DNA of 64,000 bases from Miscanthus floridulus. Its lineage: Eukaryota; Streptophyta; Magnoliopsida; Poales; Poaceae. Where the stretch lies: contig NC_089595.1 in NCBI RefSeq assembly GCF_019320115.1, positions 114,287,162 to 114,351,161 of the forward strand, read 5' to 3'. The translations under genes were made by a program, and so were the position numbers. Below are positions 35,797-48,365 of this stretch, in pieces. Below the pieces are notes generated by a model. The model did no database searches. It saw nothing but the letters and a program-made list of their open reading frames with translations, and was not told the origin of the DNA. Each line of letters starts with the position of its first letter. The stretch's first letter is position 1.

Positions 35797-35811
35797 TGGT
35801 ACAGAGCCAGG
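35797..35811 (+). promoter_or_regulatory. primer-binding site (initiator Met-tRNA)
   Basis: tggtacagagccagg directly behind the LTR; the canonical copia form is tggtatcagagc, so one base is missing here. Confidence 0.8.
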
Positions 35812-36035
35812 TTATCCTAATGTGTAGATTGTAGATCGGGGGTAGAAAAGTGAAATAGAATTAGGACCGAAACCCTAACTCTAAGGAAGAAGACCGCGCC
35901 ACCGCTTCGACGGCGTGCGGGAAGGAAGCCACCCCGAGCCGCCGTGGGCGCGTGGGGTAAGAGAAAGAAAGAAGGGGAAGAACATTAGAAGAAAGAGGGC
36001 TCGATTCGGCCCGATTCGGATCGACCCAGACAATG

Positions 36036-36106
36036 AACCCTAACCCTAATCCGCAAAGACTGATGGGGAAGATGAACAGTAGGGCTAACCCTAACCCTAA
36101 CCCTAG
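36036..36106. repeat. interstitial telomere-like hexamers (ccctaa)n in the copia leader
   Basis: aaccctaaccctaat at 36036-36050 and ctaaccctaaccctaaccct from 36085. The unit is six bases, unlike the seven-base ccctaaa of most plants. It lies in a frame that encodes NPNPNP repeats near the start of the internal region. Confidence 0.75.
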
Positions 36107-36654
36107 ATCGGACTTGCTCCAACAAATGATACCCCTAAGCAGAGAAATAGCTAAATTTCTGGACCTTTTAAAGTTCCGACAGGAAGATAGCGTAGTCAGC
36201 ATCAAAGATATTAAAGAGGCGCTTAAAGCGCTATATAAGGTTTTAACAGATTGGACCCAAATAAGAAATTGGAAGATACACTAACTTTAGAAAAGATGGG
36301 AAGTTCTGGGAGAGCATGGTATGTAGAAACCTAAGACTTGAAGAGAAGAGGGACTATGTGCCCACTCCAGTGACTCAGGACCAACAAGTTTCTCAATACC
36401 TGTTGATGTTGTATGACCAATACAACACCTGTTGTTAGCTCTTCAAAAAAGATGAATAATATAAATATGGATCTTGTTATACAAGAGCCTGTAGAATCAG
36501 TTGCCTCTTGGCAATGAAGAGCAATAATAGCCCCATATAAAAGTGTCAGTAACTGAGGCCCTAGAAGGTCTCAAAGAATTAATAAACTAGTTTTTCTGAT
36601 GACTATGAAGTCTATATTAGTAAAGAAATTCAAATAAAGGGTGATCCCACCTCA

Positions 36655-37702
36655 CTTGAAGAGGCCATGAGAAGAGTTTACTCATTTGAATGGCAAGAAG
36701 CTATGGAAGTTGAAATGAATTCGATGAATACCAACGATATTTGGGACTTAAAAGTAATTTCTAATGAAACAAAAACAGTAGGCTGTAAAAGTGTCTACAA
36801 GACAAAACATGACTCCAAAGGAAATGTAGAAAGATATAAAGCACGACTTGTGACAATATGCTTTAAGCAAAGAGAATGAATAGATTACAATGAGAGTTTT
36901 CTCTCTAGTCTTATGTAAGAATTCCTTTAGAATCATAATGGTGTTAATGGCAAATTATGATTTAGAGTTACATCAGATAGATGTAAAGACGGCATTCCTC
37001 AATGGGGATTTATAAGAAAACAATTACATGGCACAACCCAAAAGGTTTTGTCGTGGAAGAAAAGAATGTATAGGATGCCGCCTGTAGAAATCTATTTATG
37101 GGTTAAAACAAGTCTCTAGACAGTAGTATTTAATGTTGATGAAACGATAAGAAAGTTTAGGTTTTAAGAAAAATGAGAATGACAATAGCGTTTATGTGAA
37201 GTTCAAGAATGGAAAATTATTTTTCCATATCCTGTGAATAGATAACATTCTACTCACTAGTAGTGATGTTAATTTGTTATTGGAGAAGAAGAAGTTTTGT
37301 CCTCAAGTTTCAATGTGAATGATCTTGGTGAAGCGTCATTGGTTCTAGGAATCGAAATTCACCAAGATAAAAGAAAATGGGGGTATTAGGACTATCGCAA
37401 AGGCATACTTAGAAAAGATTCTAAAGAAGTAAAGTATGCATGCAAGTAAACCTACGTCTGCTCCTATAGTCAAGATTAATAGTTTTGGAAATTTTAAGTG
37501 TTCCTGGAACCAATATGAGATCGATCAAAAGAATATGGTTCCATATGCTTCAGCTGTTGGAAGCCTGATGAGTGTACAAGTACAAGTAAGAACTTACCCT
37601 GACGTAGTTTATGTATCCGGGATATTTTGGCAGAAGTCCAGTCCAGATATAGATCACTGGAATGGAGTTGAGAATGTCTTGCAATTCAGCAAAGTATCAT
37701 AG
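36655..37702 (+). pseudogene. copia reverse transcriptase/RNase H remnants
   Basis: EAMRRVYSFEWQEAMEVEMN, TNDIWDL, KSVYKTKHDSKGNVERYKAR, then after stops and shifts LHQIDVKTAFLNGDL (the finger/palm segment of copia reverse transcriptase), and at 37436-37702 VPYASAVGSLM...HWNGVENVL, the linker to RNase H. At least half a dozen stops and frameshifts. The catalytic YVDD segment is too damaged to recognise. Confidence 0.85.
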
Positions 37703-38371
37703 GCCTCATGCTGAGTAAGAAAGAATAAGTACTCTCAAATAGTTGAGGGTACAAAAGTTAAGTCTTAACGAGATGTGTAGTGAAATCCATAGCAGTTGCT
37801 AACACTCGCAGTTGAAGTATTATTGTGGAAAAGCTTCAAGGAAACAGTTGTGATGTCATTAGTGATGCATACCATAGTATAGCTTGACATGAGGCTTAAA
37901 GAACAGGCAAAAGGAGGTTAAGTGAATTTGTACCCGAATTTAACAATGGTAGACAACAGCAATAACCATTTAAAGTAAGTTAACTCCTAAGACAACAAGT
38001 CAAGTGTGCTGTCAAACACATTGACACTAAGGTATATGTTGTAAAAGAGAAAATCCAGAATCATTTTGAAAAGCATTGAGCACATAAGTACCGAGTAAGT
38101 ACTTGCGGATCCGCTTTCCAAAGGCTAATCACCCAGTGCGTTCAGAGAACACACAGTCGACATGGGTTTATAGAAAAGCCTATGATTTCTGGATACTAAG
38201 GGCCTAGTTGAGTATCTGTTTCAAAACAGAGAGGTGCGTTGTAGCTGTTTAATCTAATGGCAACAGACCGTGACGATGAGGCACGCTCTATGCACTGATC
38301 TGTGATGGAATAGGAACAAGATAAAGTAAGTAAGTTAAGTTTAAGTCATAAGGTGATATCAAGAGGGAGAA

Positions 38372-38781
38372 TGTTAGGATTGATCTCATCCGACTCAATC
38401 CAACGACTGAGTCGGACCCTTTGACCGTGTCCTAATCGGGGACACACAACCGACCACTGGTCGGCGGGCCGCTGTCACACAACGCTATAAGAGAGAGGTT
38501 GGGGCCGGAGCGCTAGACACGAGGTTCGATGCCGCCACTGGACCCTACCGAAGAACCCTAGAATCCCCTCCGATCGTGGACAGCGCTGCAAGTGACGGGA
38601 AGCGCCGGCGGCAGCCCCCCGCCCTCTGGACTCCACCGCGCCTACGTTGACGCGACATCGGCGTCCACATCGCTGCGGCGCCATGGACGCAACTGCGCTA
38701 GGGCGAGGTACAGGAACCAGTTTCCCTATCTAAGAACAGTTTATCCCCTAATCTACGTTTCAGAGGTTCTATTCTCTATCA
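38372..38781 (+). repeat. 3' LTR of the copia element
   Basis: Starts tgttaggattgatctcatcc and ends ctctatca; aligned throughout with 35395-35795. Preceded by the polypurine tract at 38361-38371. Confidence 0.9.
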
Positions 38782-38786
38782 CACGT

Positions 38787-40880
38787 ATGTGCAGTGCACT
38801 AGTGCAACAAGGCCTCTCTCGGTACCCCTCGTGTTTGTTGGGTCCTTGGCGGCCTACTTTCCCATCCCAAATGGCAGCGATGAGATGGAGAGGAATGTGA
38901 GACCATGCATTGCGCCTCACCGTCTGTCCGAGAGAAACGGCTAAAAAGGAGGATGAGGACGGGCTGCTCTGTCGGTTGGCCATTACAATAAGACTGCACA
39001 GATACAGCCAGCCATAGTGCTTCAGTTATCATATATACATAAATAAAACACGCACCCTACATACTGTATCCGGCATGCCACAGCACCTAGGGAAATGTAG
39101 CATAGCATAGTTCCACAAGAAGAAACCTCGAAACACACAACTAAATCCAGTGGCAAGTGGCAACCAAACAAAGAGGAGGCTATTATATATTGGGCACTGA
39201 TCATGGTGCCAAAGCTCGTCGCTTTCCCGCCGGTACAGCGAAAATCCTCTCTTGACCATCCCTGTCCGCGGCTGACAGGGACTTGTTAACAGATCCTCGC
39301 ATTAGCAACAACTACTACAAGATGTAGCTTTGCGTCCATCAGCCATGCATGCAGATCCCCCTCCCCTGTTGCTTGGTCAGCACCTCCTGCTTTTCCAGTG
39401 AGAATCACATGAGATATATACAAAGCGATGGCTACTTCATCACTAACCCAAAGGAAAAACAAAAGATGGAGCAAAAATTGATGCCATGATGGCTACTTGT
39501 GAGCTGACATGTACATGTATGTAGCAGGGAGGCGTCTTGCTTGCACATCGCCATTCATGCACAGCAAGAGAGTTGGCATCCAACATGCAGGCATGGAGTT
39601 GGTGGGAGGCCGACTGGGGGGGCACACACAACACACGCTCGCTGCTGCCTGCTGGACCGAGATCTCACTAGCTCCCGTCAAGGATCGAGGTGATGGTGTC
39701 TGTAATCTTTGCACTACCAGCCCGCTGTTCAAGCAAGCAATCCCAACCGATCCACGGCGTAGATTCAGATCCCGGGTTCTTGTTACAGCAAATGAAAATG
39801 TTTGCAGGTATGGCTGCAAATGTTTTTTTTTTTAGATTAAGAGGTATGGCTGCACATGTGTTGTGAACTTAAATGGGCAGATTAGGTTGTGGCAGCATTC
39901 TGTCATCACAATATAAAGTACTCCTGGATGATGAATTTATCAGCCATGGTACAGTGTTTTTCTACCACAATAAATCAACTTCAGCTATCTTATCAGCCGT
40001 AGAAACCATCAGCACGAAAATCAGTAGATCATTATGTCGAAATCCTATAACATTCTTGCTAGTTCTGCAAAACTGTACCGAAACTAAAACAGAAATGAAC
40101 AGGCCTGTGAATGTATGCATGATGTTTTTGTCAGAAATTCAGGCCTCATTTCATTCACCAAGAGCTATACGTATCAATGCGGTTAGGCAGTACTGTCATG
40201 GCCATATCTGAAGGGGGAAAAAAAAGCAGAACGACGATGCAAAGCTGCCTGCCTGTGCTGGTCTGGTCTAGAAGGTTAGTTAGCCTAGCCATTGGACCTC
40301 GCTAGACAACTTGCCTACAACCCTTTTGCTTTTCTGTGAAACCTTGCCTACAAAGTTCAACAGTTGATACCCTACTTTCAGGCCTGCTTTTCTCTTGCAA
40401 ATTTTCCTGGATGCTGATACATACAGGAGCAGCCAACAACATCTTGGTGCTTCGTGCTGCACCACCACAACACAAAGCCGTCCTTTCACACCATCATACC
40501 GCAGAGCTGTCAAACCGTACCCCCAAAGCTCAAAGGAGCTAAAGAGCGCCCATGCATCTATCTCCGATTCCATCCCCTCCCAACAGCACAAAAGTCCACC
40601 GCACTATATTATCGCTAGGCGGCAAAAAGCAGCGGCAGCTGCTCATATCCAAATGATTCACTGGACACCCCTCCCAAGTTATTCCCCCAAGACCGGCCGA
40701 TCGCATTCTGTTCCTTGAATTCCTTGGAGGATTCTTTCATTCGCCTGCAAGTCATCTTGGAAGACCAAGACCTCGGCTGCGCCGCATTGCGCGGAGACCT
40801 GGAACAAAGCCTCGGTTTTGTGCTGTTCTTCTTGTTCATTCTTTAGTGCAGATAGGTTTCTTCAGCTCTCCTTGAGTTCT
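38787..40880. other. intergenic, upstream of the b561 gene; no gene recognised
   Basis: Many short ORFs on both strands, none with a domain I recognise and none with matching splice sites. A fragment near 39935-39990 (cagccatggtacagtgtttttct) looks like part of a hAT-like MITE. Confidence 0.45.
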
Positions 40881-40890
40881 GTAATGCCGG

Positions 40891-40900
40891 TACATAAAAG
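40891..40900 (+). promoter_or_regulatory. probable TATA box of the b561 gene
   Basis: tacataaaag, about 155 bases upstream of the ATG at 41053 and followed by a GA-rich leader. Position and sequence fit a TATA box; the transcription start cannot be fixed. Confidence 0.45.
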
Positions 40901-41052
40901 GCCGGGAAGGGCTTGGAAGGAAGGAATGACTTGAGGTGATAGTGTGTGCGCGAGATAGAGAGAGGGATTGTGAAAGGCTGAGAGCTCTGCCTGTTCTTCC
41001 TCTTTTGGCGTTCGTTTCTGCCGAGGAGAGACTGCATTGACAAGCAGCAGCA

Positions 41053-41999
41053 ATGCTACTGTTCAGGAGAAAAAGACTGCTCCTTGCATCTGCAGGCTGT
41101 GTGATTCACATGCTTCTCACACCAACCCATGGTGGCTCAAATTCAGAGCAGAGCTATAAGATGGCTCAACCTTTGGAGGTAATTTCCATGCCCTCTACTC
41201 CTGAGCTACCAAAGTTTTCCCGGCTCTGTTCACCTTTACTAGATTATGAGTCTCTGACAGTACACCTGGATTGATCTTGCAGCTCACACCCAAGCTCTCG
41301 TTGCAGCTCAAGCTCCATGCCTTCCTGCTCTGGTCTTCGGTTGGCTTCCTGATGCCGATAGGGGTGCTGCTGATCAGAGCCTCCAGCAATGTCAAAAGCG
41401 CCAGAAACGTCAGGCTCCTCTTCTACTGCCACGTCGCTTCCCAGGTCTGTCCGTGACATGAACTCCGTCTCCTGCAACTGCAATCGCCATCAGAAGACAT
41501 GATACTCACATGCAAAGCATCCGGACATCGTCGCAGGTCGTCGGCCGTCGCTCTCGCCTCCGCCGGCGCGGTGCTGTCGATAAGCAACTTCGAGAACGTC
41601 TTCAACAACACGCACCAGAGGATTGGGCTGGCGCTGTACGGCTTCATCTGGCTCCAGCCGCTCGTCGGCTTCCTGAGGCCGGACAGGGGGGTGAGGACGC
41701 GGAGCGCGTGGTACCTGGCGCACTGGCTCCTGGGCGTCGGCGTCTGCGTCGTCGGCGTCGCCAACGTCTACATCGGCCTGCACACGTACCAGGAGCGGAC
41801 CGGCCGGAGCGCGCGGCCGTGGACACTGCTGCTCACCGTCGAGGTGGCGGCCTTGGCGTTCGTGTATCTCGTCCAGGACCGGTGGAGCTACGTGGTGCGG
41901 CAGCAGGAGGAGGACGCCGCCGCCCTCGGCGACGAGCGGAGCGAAGGGTCCACCATGTACCCGGCGAACGATCACAAGGAGGTCGTCGTGGTGCCGTAG
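41053..41999 (+). CDS. cytochrome b561-domain transmembrane protein, frameshift at start of exon 3
   Basis: Exons 41053-41178, 41283-41444 and 41537-41999. Without one extra base the protein has 249 residues. Residues 1-28 look like a signal sequence. Five hydrophobic helices follow, with the four His that bind two hemes in this family: H54 (KLHAFLLW), H92 (FYCHVASQ), H122 (NNTHQRIG) and H158 (YLAHWLLG). The C-terminus is hydrophilic. No DOMON domain is encoded, so it fits the short plant b561 proteins that have only the heme-bearing core. Such proteins carry electrons across membranes, usually from ascorbate; substrate and membrane are not known here. Exon 2 ends in phase 0, but exon 3 is one base too long: gtcgtcggccgtcgct has an extra g at 41543 or 41544. 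That is either a sequencing error or a real inactivating change. Confidence 0.82.
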
Positions 42000-42456
42000 T
42001 CGCCTTGCTGACTCGTGACAGGTCCCCACCCCCAGATTACGCTAGTTTAGCCGACGACCCGTCGAGCGGATGGATTGGAATTATGCCGTCTTTGGGAGCT
42101 TGCATTTGTACAGGTTAATAGAAAGGAGGTGATGTGTTTGAACGAAGAGCAACCTGAGTTGGGTTGTTTTTCATTTCAACTCAGTCTCTGAAAGATAAGA
42201 GTCTCTTTGGAAATCAGGATTCTGGAGACAGAGAAACAGGAAAACATAGGAATTAAATGCCCTAGTATCTTGATTCCTATTGATCAAACAAACACAGAAA
42301 ATTGCAAGATCAGAATGTTTGGACGAGGCACATGAAAAACACAAAAATTCGATAAGAGAGAGAGCGACATAAAGGTTTCATGAGGTTCAATTTCTTGGTA
42401 AAATTCCTTTAAATCTTTATGAAACAAGCAATTCCATAGAAATTTGATAGGATTTA
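42000..42456. other. 3' flank of the b561 gene
   Basis: 3' UTR, then AT-rich sequence up to the LTR at 42457. No gene or inverted-repeat element recognised. Confidence 0.4.
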
Positions 42457-45381
42457 TGTCACACCCAATTTTAGGGATAAAATTGAATACACAAAACTTG
42501 TGTGTGCCCAGGAATTAATCACACACACAAGCTGACAAATTACATATAGTATCATCACGATGTCTCATACATCAGAGTTATAATAAAACTTAGTCTTATA
42601 CAACACAGCGAAATAATAAAAATATAATAAAACTCTCGTGGCCGTCATCACAGGGAAGGTCAACTGGTTGACCACAAGCCTAATAATTCTCCGGGAAATC
42701 CTTATACCCGTTGCCATCTGTTACCCATCCGGGATTTTTATCCAAGTAAAGAAAATAAACAAGTGTAAGTACATTCCGTACTTAGCAAGCTAACATGGGG
42801 TTACAAAACTCAAAAAGGATAGACTCTGGTTTACTGCAGTTAGCATTTTTAATAGGTCAAGCTTTTATTCTCAATTATTATCAAGTTATGCTTAAGCTCC
42901 CATTTAATTCCCATAAGAACAATATCGGAGTCAGGTGTGCCATATGTCAGCACTGAACAACTTTAAATGATCATCAACAATTAACCGGTTATTCTATGAG
43001 TTTTCCGGGCCGCTCGTAACCGTGAGCACGGCTATTATAACAGTTTGTTACCCTCTGCAGAGGTGGTGCACATTCACTGCGAGTCATGATCCCCATATGC
43101 CCGGGTTAATTACTCCCATGTTACTACCAAGGTGAGCGGGCAGGGTACACTATGAAGCTATTTCATAGGTTTCCCTAACAAGTTAGGGCCGCTTGGTTTC
43201 CTTGGCAGGCAGATGTAGGGACCCCCCTTTCCTATGGCACAAATCCATCACGGCTATACTCATAGGAACAGAGGCAGCCCTATACCCAAAGTGGCAAGCC
43301 CCATTTACGCCAAAAAGGTAACCTCTAACTAGTTAGGAAATATCCTATTACTGAGCTAAAGTCAGAGCCATATGACTCTCCCGGTTGCACTGTCAGTCCC
43401 AGCTTTTGCCGACAGATAAGTCCTTATAGAGGGCCGGGAGCAACATGAACAAAGGTCATTTGTACTTTCGCCCTATGGAACAGTTGTTATAAATCATATT
43501 ACTCACTTTGTTCCATAGTATCATTCATCAACATGTATATCAAGTTCAGTTAGAGCACTAGCAATCTACCCATATGCATTTAACCCATAGGAGACAAGGA
43601 ACAGGATAACAATCACTAGGATGTCCTTACGGGTATCAAAATTTAGACACATGCAAATGAGTAATTGATTAAAGTGAAATAGGACATCAAGGAAGGCCCA
43701 TGTTATACTTGCCTTGGTTCACAAACTTGTGCTGGTCCTGCTGGTCGTCGAAGAGTTTTTGGTCTCCAACGTTTTCCTCACCGTCTGAACGCGACCAACA
43801 TGGCAACATACAACATTCCAAAAGCATTCATGCAAAGCAAACATTCCTATCATTAGAACAGTACACCAACAGTATTGAAATCAAGATAAAATGTTTGTAA
43901 AACTAATCTATGTTTCGCTACGATCACGTCAACGCGAAGTTCACGAAAAACGGAGCTAAAATGCGAAAGTTATGATTAAAACGGGTTTTCCTATAGCCCT
44001 ATATTTAATTAAATCTAATCATGAAATTAAAAAGTTCCAAACTTGACTAACAGTAGCTCCAACATGTAGCTTATGAAATTACGAAGGTAACGCGATTTGA
44101 ATGGATCAATTCGGAGCTAAAACGACAATTTTATAAGCGAAACAGTTCGAATGGCATTTCTGTAAATACTGAAAGCGTACTTTTGACTTAAGCCGTGGAG
44201 TTTACGCTTTCTAATCGAGATTGTGCATTCGGGGAAATACGTTTTGGACTGCGGGTTCTATTACGCAAAAACAGAGGGGCTCTTTAGCATATCTACCCGT
44301 GAAGGGGTATCGGCCAACGATGGCCGTCGGATTAGAAATGGACGGTCAGCAACGGATCTGGGGGAAGAGAAGAAATCCGGCCAAGCACAGTAACTCTGGC
44401 GGCGGCGCTCCATTGCCGGCGACAAGAAACACGTCGGCGAGCTCGGTTCGGTGGCTATGGGCCATGGTTCGAAGAACCGAGGGCACCGGGAGAGAGAGGG
44501 GGAGCAGGGGAACTCGCCAAGGCCAATGAAGTGGCCGGAGAACGCGGCTGAGGCGGAGGTCGTCATGGCCGGTGGCGAAAGCTTCTCGGGCGCACGCGAA
44601 ACGAGCCCAAACGGCCACGAATTACAAAATTGAAAGCACCGGAGAAAGGAGGGGAGCACGGAGAAGCTCACCGCAGGGAAAAGAGAGGACGAGGGAGGCT
44701 CGGGGACGGCGGCCACGCGGAGGCGGACGGCGGACCACGGCAATCCCCGACGCGGCGGTTGCTCAGGCACGGGCGACGCGAGAGGGAGCGGGGAGGGGCA
44801 GCAGGGGGAGCAGGGAAGGGCTCTGCTCCCTTTTTGTAGAGGCAGGGGGCGCGGGGAGAGACGCTCCCACGTCTGGGAGTGGGCGCGGCGGTTGCATCAT
44901 GGACTGGGCGTAGGCGCGGGACGTGCGGAGGTGGGGGAAGGCTCTGACGGCCGTGGCCAAGCTGTCAGTGGCCGAGAGGGAAGGAGGCACGGCAGCAGCG
45001 GTTGCCAACCGGACTGGGCCGGCCCAACAGAGGGAAACGGGAGGAGAGGAAAGGAGGGAGGTGAGCGGGCCGTGGAAGAAAGGGCCTGCAGGCCGAAACC
45101 GAGGAAGGGAGTGGAGAGAAAGAAATTTCCTTTTTCTTTTTATAAATAAAATTTTCAAATCTCATTTTCAAGGTAAATTTGAATTCAATTCAAATTTTAG
45201 TCAAAGCTAATCACTACAGAAACAATGTGCAGCAGCATGAATGCCTCAACTTGTATCTATTCCTTATTATTTATTTTAATTTCACCAAAAATATTATTTT
45301 TCCTATATTTGAATGCACACAAAATAACATAAATAAATCAAATTTACTATTTTAAAACAATATAAATTTTAGGGTGTTACA
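42457..45381 (-). repeat. 3' LTR of the chromovirus (2925 bp)
   Basis: Minus strand starts tgtaacaccctaaaattt (45381) and ends aattgggtgtgaca (42457). The plus-strand left flank is attta. The GC-rich part 44260-45160 yields several ORFs on both strands with no recognisable domain; I regard them as LTR sequence, not genes. Confidence 0.9.
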
Positions 45382-45387
45382 ATTCTA

Positions 45388-45395
45388 CCCCCCTT
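45388..45395 (-). promoter_or_regulatory. polypurine tract of the chromovirus
   Basis: Minus-strand aagggggg, followed by tagaatt and the LTR start tgtaacaccc. This is the plus-strand priming site. Confidence 0.75.
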
Positions 45396-45430
45396 AAGAT
45401 GAATCTCGTCCTCGAGATTCGGGTGATTGC

Positions 45431-46908
45431 TTACTCAAACAGTTGGGGATAAGTCTTTCTCAGATCCTCTTCTCTTTCCCAAGTAGCCTCATCCTCTGTA
45501 TAACGATTCCACTGCACCTTGCACATCTTTACTGTTCGGCTTCTCGTAACTCTTTCGGCAGTTTCCAAAATCTTTATCGGATACTCTTCATAAGTAAGAT
45601 CTTCCTTGACAACAAGTTCTTCCAAAGGAATTTGTTCTTCTGGTACCCTCAGACACTTTTTCAACTGGGAAACATGGAACACGTCGTGCACACCGGACAA
45701 GCTCTCAGGCAGTTCCAACTGATAAGCTACTTCTCCACGTCTCTCTAGGATCTTAAAAGGTCCTATATACCTTGGGGCTAACTTTCCCTTCATATTGAAT
45801 CTTCTCACACTTGTCATTGGTGACACTTTCAGGTACACATAATCACCAATCTCGAAAGTCAGCTCTTTTCTGCGGGTATCAGCGTAACTCTTCTGTCGAG
45901 ACTGAGCTACTCTCAAATTATCTCTAATCATTCTCACTTGTTCTTCCACGTCTCTAAGGACATCGAGACCAAACACTTGAGTTTCTCCAGTCTGATTCCA
46001 GAACAAAGGCGTTCTACACTTACGTCCATACAACGCCTCGAAAGGTGCCATCTTGAGGCTCTTTTGATAACTGTTATTGTACGAGAACTCTGCGTAAGGC
46101 AGACTCTTATCCCAATTATCACCATACTGAAGTGCACAGGCTCTCAACATATCTTCCAAAATCTGGTTGATCCTTTCTGTCTATCCATCAGTTTGCGGGT
46201 GATAAGCAGAACTGAAATTCAACTTTGTTCCCAAAGATCTATGTACTTTATGCCAGAATTGCGATGTAAATTGGGTGCCTTTATCCGACACAATTTTCTT
46301 GGGAACACCATGTAAGCACACTATTCTTTCCATGTACAACTATGCTAATCTTGCACCATTATAGGTAGTCTTGACTAGTAAAAAGTGAGCAACCTTGGTA
46401 AGTCGATCTACTATTACCCATATTGAATCATAACCTCTTTGAGTGCGGGGCAGTCCTACAATAAAATCCATACCAACTTCTTCCCATTTCCATTTAGGGA
46501 TCTTCATTGGTTGTAGTAACCCTGCAGGTCTTTGATGCTCAACTTTCACTCTTTGACAAGTGTCACACAAAGCCACATATTCTGCCACATCCCTCTTCAA
46601 ACCATACCACCAATACTTTTCTTTGAGATCCAAGTACATCTTGGTACTTCCAGGATGTATAGAATAAGCAGACTCATGGGCCTCTTGCAGAATTGCATCA
46701 CGGATAGCTTTCACTTATGGTACACATATCCTTTTCCCGAACCAAAGAGTTCCATTCTCATCCATTCTGAATCCGGATGCCTTTCTAAGCACTACATTCT
46801 CTGCTATCTCCTTAAGTTTTTCATCCTCCAATTGTCCTTTGCGTATCTCCTGCTCTAATGTAGGCTCTATCACCAATTCCATTGCATTAGTGACTAGGCT
46901 CAAGTTGA
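45431..46908 (-). pseudogene. integrase and chromodomain of the chromovirus
   Basis: One frame with no frameshift but three stops: TAA 46715-46717, TAG 46340-46342 and TAG 46181-46183 (TDG*TERIN, CAG expected). Zinc finger H-H-C-C in EAHESAYSIHPG and LCDTCQ. Catalytic triad: Asp in GMDFIVGLP, Asp in IVSDKGTQFTS, Glu in TERINQ, all present. GPF-type core: RYIGPFKILERRGEVAYQL. The C-terminal chromodomain starts at about YEEYPIKILETAERVTRS and has VQWNRYTEDEATWEREEDL. The chromodomain guides integration to particular chromatin. Only stops, not lost residues, disable this part. Confidence 0.93.
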
Positions 46909-47792
46909 GATACTGAAAGTGCATCTAGCCCTTTAGTGGGTTTTGGATGATTGAATGACAACGTGATTAAAGGACTAACCCGTTTGCTAAGTGTGAACAG
47001 GAAATAGGTTATCTCACAGGTACTTAATGAAAGCCAAAATGATGTGTTGTTGTATAAACAATCTAGTTCAAGCACAAGACAACAATGCAAATAGAATTTA
47101 TGTGAAAGCTTATTTCTTGTGGGATTTCTGTGAAAGCAAGCTCGTGATTATTAGTTAATGAGACATGAGGGATTGCATATGGAATGGTCTCATACTTGAA
47201 GCTTGCTAAATAAAAATGAAAAAGATAACAATACATATGAATGGATGATTCAACAACAAGATGTGACTTGATGGCTTGAGATGGTGAAGATAGCAAGGAA
47301 AGGCTTCGAGGTACTAAGCAAGGGTGAAGGGCAAGCGACGGCTTGGCGGTCGAAGAACCTAGCTAGGGTGAAGAAGAAAGTACTTGCATTTAGTTGAGGT
47401 GCTAATCAAGCTAAGATGGTCATATTAATGTGAAGAATCAAATCTATAATGAAGTATTTGATGGAAGTGACTTGATACATTTGGGATTATTCAAACTTGA
47501 TGAATGGAATCAAGTCACATGCTCAAGATGGCTATGCTCAAGTGAAAAGATCAACATCAACATGTTAGCACCCTTACTTGATGAAGATTGGAAGGGACGG
47601 CATCAATACAAAAAAACAACTCAAGTGGTACAAATTCATATTTTCGTTTATCTTAAGTTTAATAGGTATGCCGTACTATTAAGAGGGATGCATCATGTTG
47701 ATAGATAATGTTTTATAAGTGCTCAAGACAACCCATGTGAGTTCTGAGAATTTGAGCGACAAAAGAGCTAACTAATTTGTTGCTGGCCTGGC

Positions 47793-48324
47793 AATACCGG
47801 TGTCCGATATTCATACCGGACGTGTCCGGTATTTGTCCAGCAGCTGTAAAATTGTTGTTCTCGGGTTGGTTAGTCGAGAGTTCCGATGTAGGTCGGGAGT
47901 TCCGACGGTCGGGAGTCCCGGCATGGGTTGGGAGTTCCGACGTCTCGCACTTCAACTGACTTGGAGGGTTCACTGTCCTGGTCATACCGGACATGTCCGG
48001 TATGGATGACCAGAGGCCAACGGCTAGTTTTCAAAAGTCATGAGGATCAGGAGTTTCGACGTGAGTCGGGAGTTCCGACGGTCGGGAGTTTCGACATGCG
48101 TCGGGAGTTCTGACACCTCACTAACCTTAACTTAGTTACATGTTTTTCAAATATGCTGAGGGTCGAGAGTTCTGATGTGAGTCGGGAGTTCCGACAGTCG
48201 GGAGTCCCGGCATTCATCGGGAGTTCCGATGCCTCACAACTTCACTGTAATTATGTTACCGTTGGCGCAGTGTGAGTCATATCAGACGTGTCCGGTATGC
48301 ATACCGGACATGTCCGGTATTGCA
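47793..48324. repeat. palindrome and 'gggagttccgac' motif array in the 5' LTR
   Basis: Paired palindromes of the type accggacgtgtccggt (47796-47831 and about 48280-48322) flank a cluster of gtcgggagttccgac/gggagtcccgg words, each able to form a small stem (gtcgg...ccgac). A further palindrome pair stands at about 48986-49026, near the end of the LTR. Confidence 0.85.
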
Positions 48325-48357
48325 ACGGCTATAAAATGGCTAGTTTTTCAAGGGGGC

Positions 48358-48365
48358 TATAAATA
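48358..48365 (+). promoter_or_regulatory. TATA box in the 5' LTR of the SIRE-like element
   Basis: gggggctataaatacccccaa: tataaata within a short inverted repeat (ggggg...ccccc), directly downstream of the palindrome array. The likely promoter of the element. Confidence 0.7.

Larger units (their letters stand above)
35395..38781 (+). mobile_element. small Ty1/copia retrotransposon with both LTRs, TSD CACGT
   Basis: LTRs 35395-35795 and 38372-38781 (tgttag...ctatca), a PBS of initiator Met-tRNA type, a polypurine tract aagagggagaa before the 3' LTR, and identical flanks cacgt (35390-35394 and 38782-38786). Only 3387 bp long. Of the coding part only scraps of reverse transcriptase and RNase H region are seen, with many stops and frameshifts; protease and integrase are not recognisable. 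The LTRs differ at many positions, notably in the first 100 bases, so the insertion is old. Confidence 0.93.

Noticed and set aside
39493..39835. Overlapping 108-codon ORFs on opposite strands
   Set aside because: No domain, no codon or splice support, and both strands equally open; likely chance.
41510..42118. 202-codon ORF in another frame over exon 3 of the b561 gene
   Set aside because: Arg-rich shadow of a GC-rich exon; the conserved heme-binding helices are in the other frame.
44261..45158. Several ORFs of 85-169 codons on both strands
   Set aside because: They lie in the GC-rich part of the chromovirus LTR and show no domain or splice pattern.
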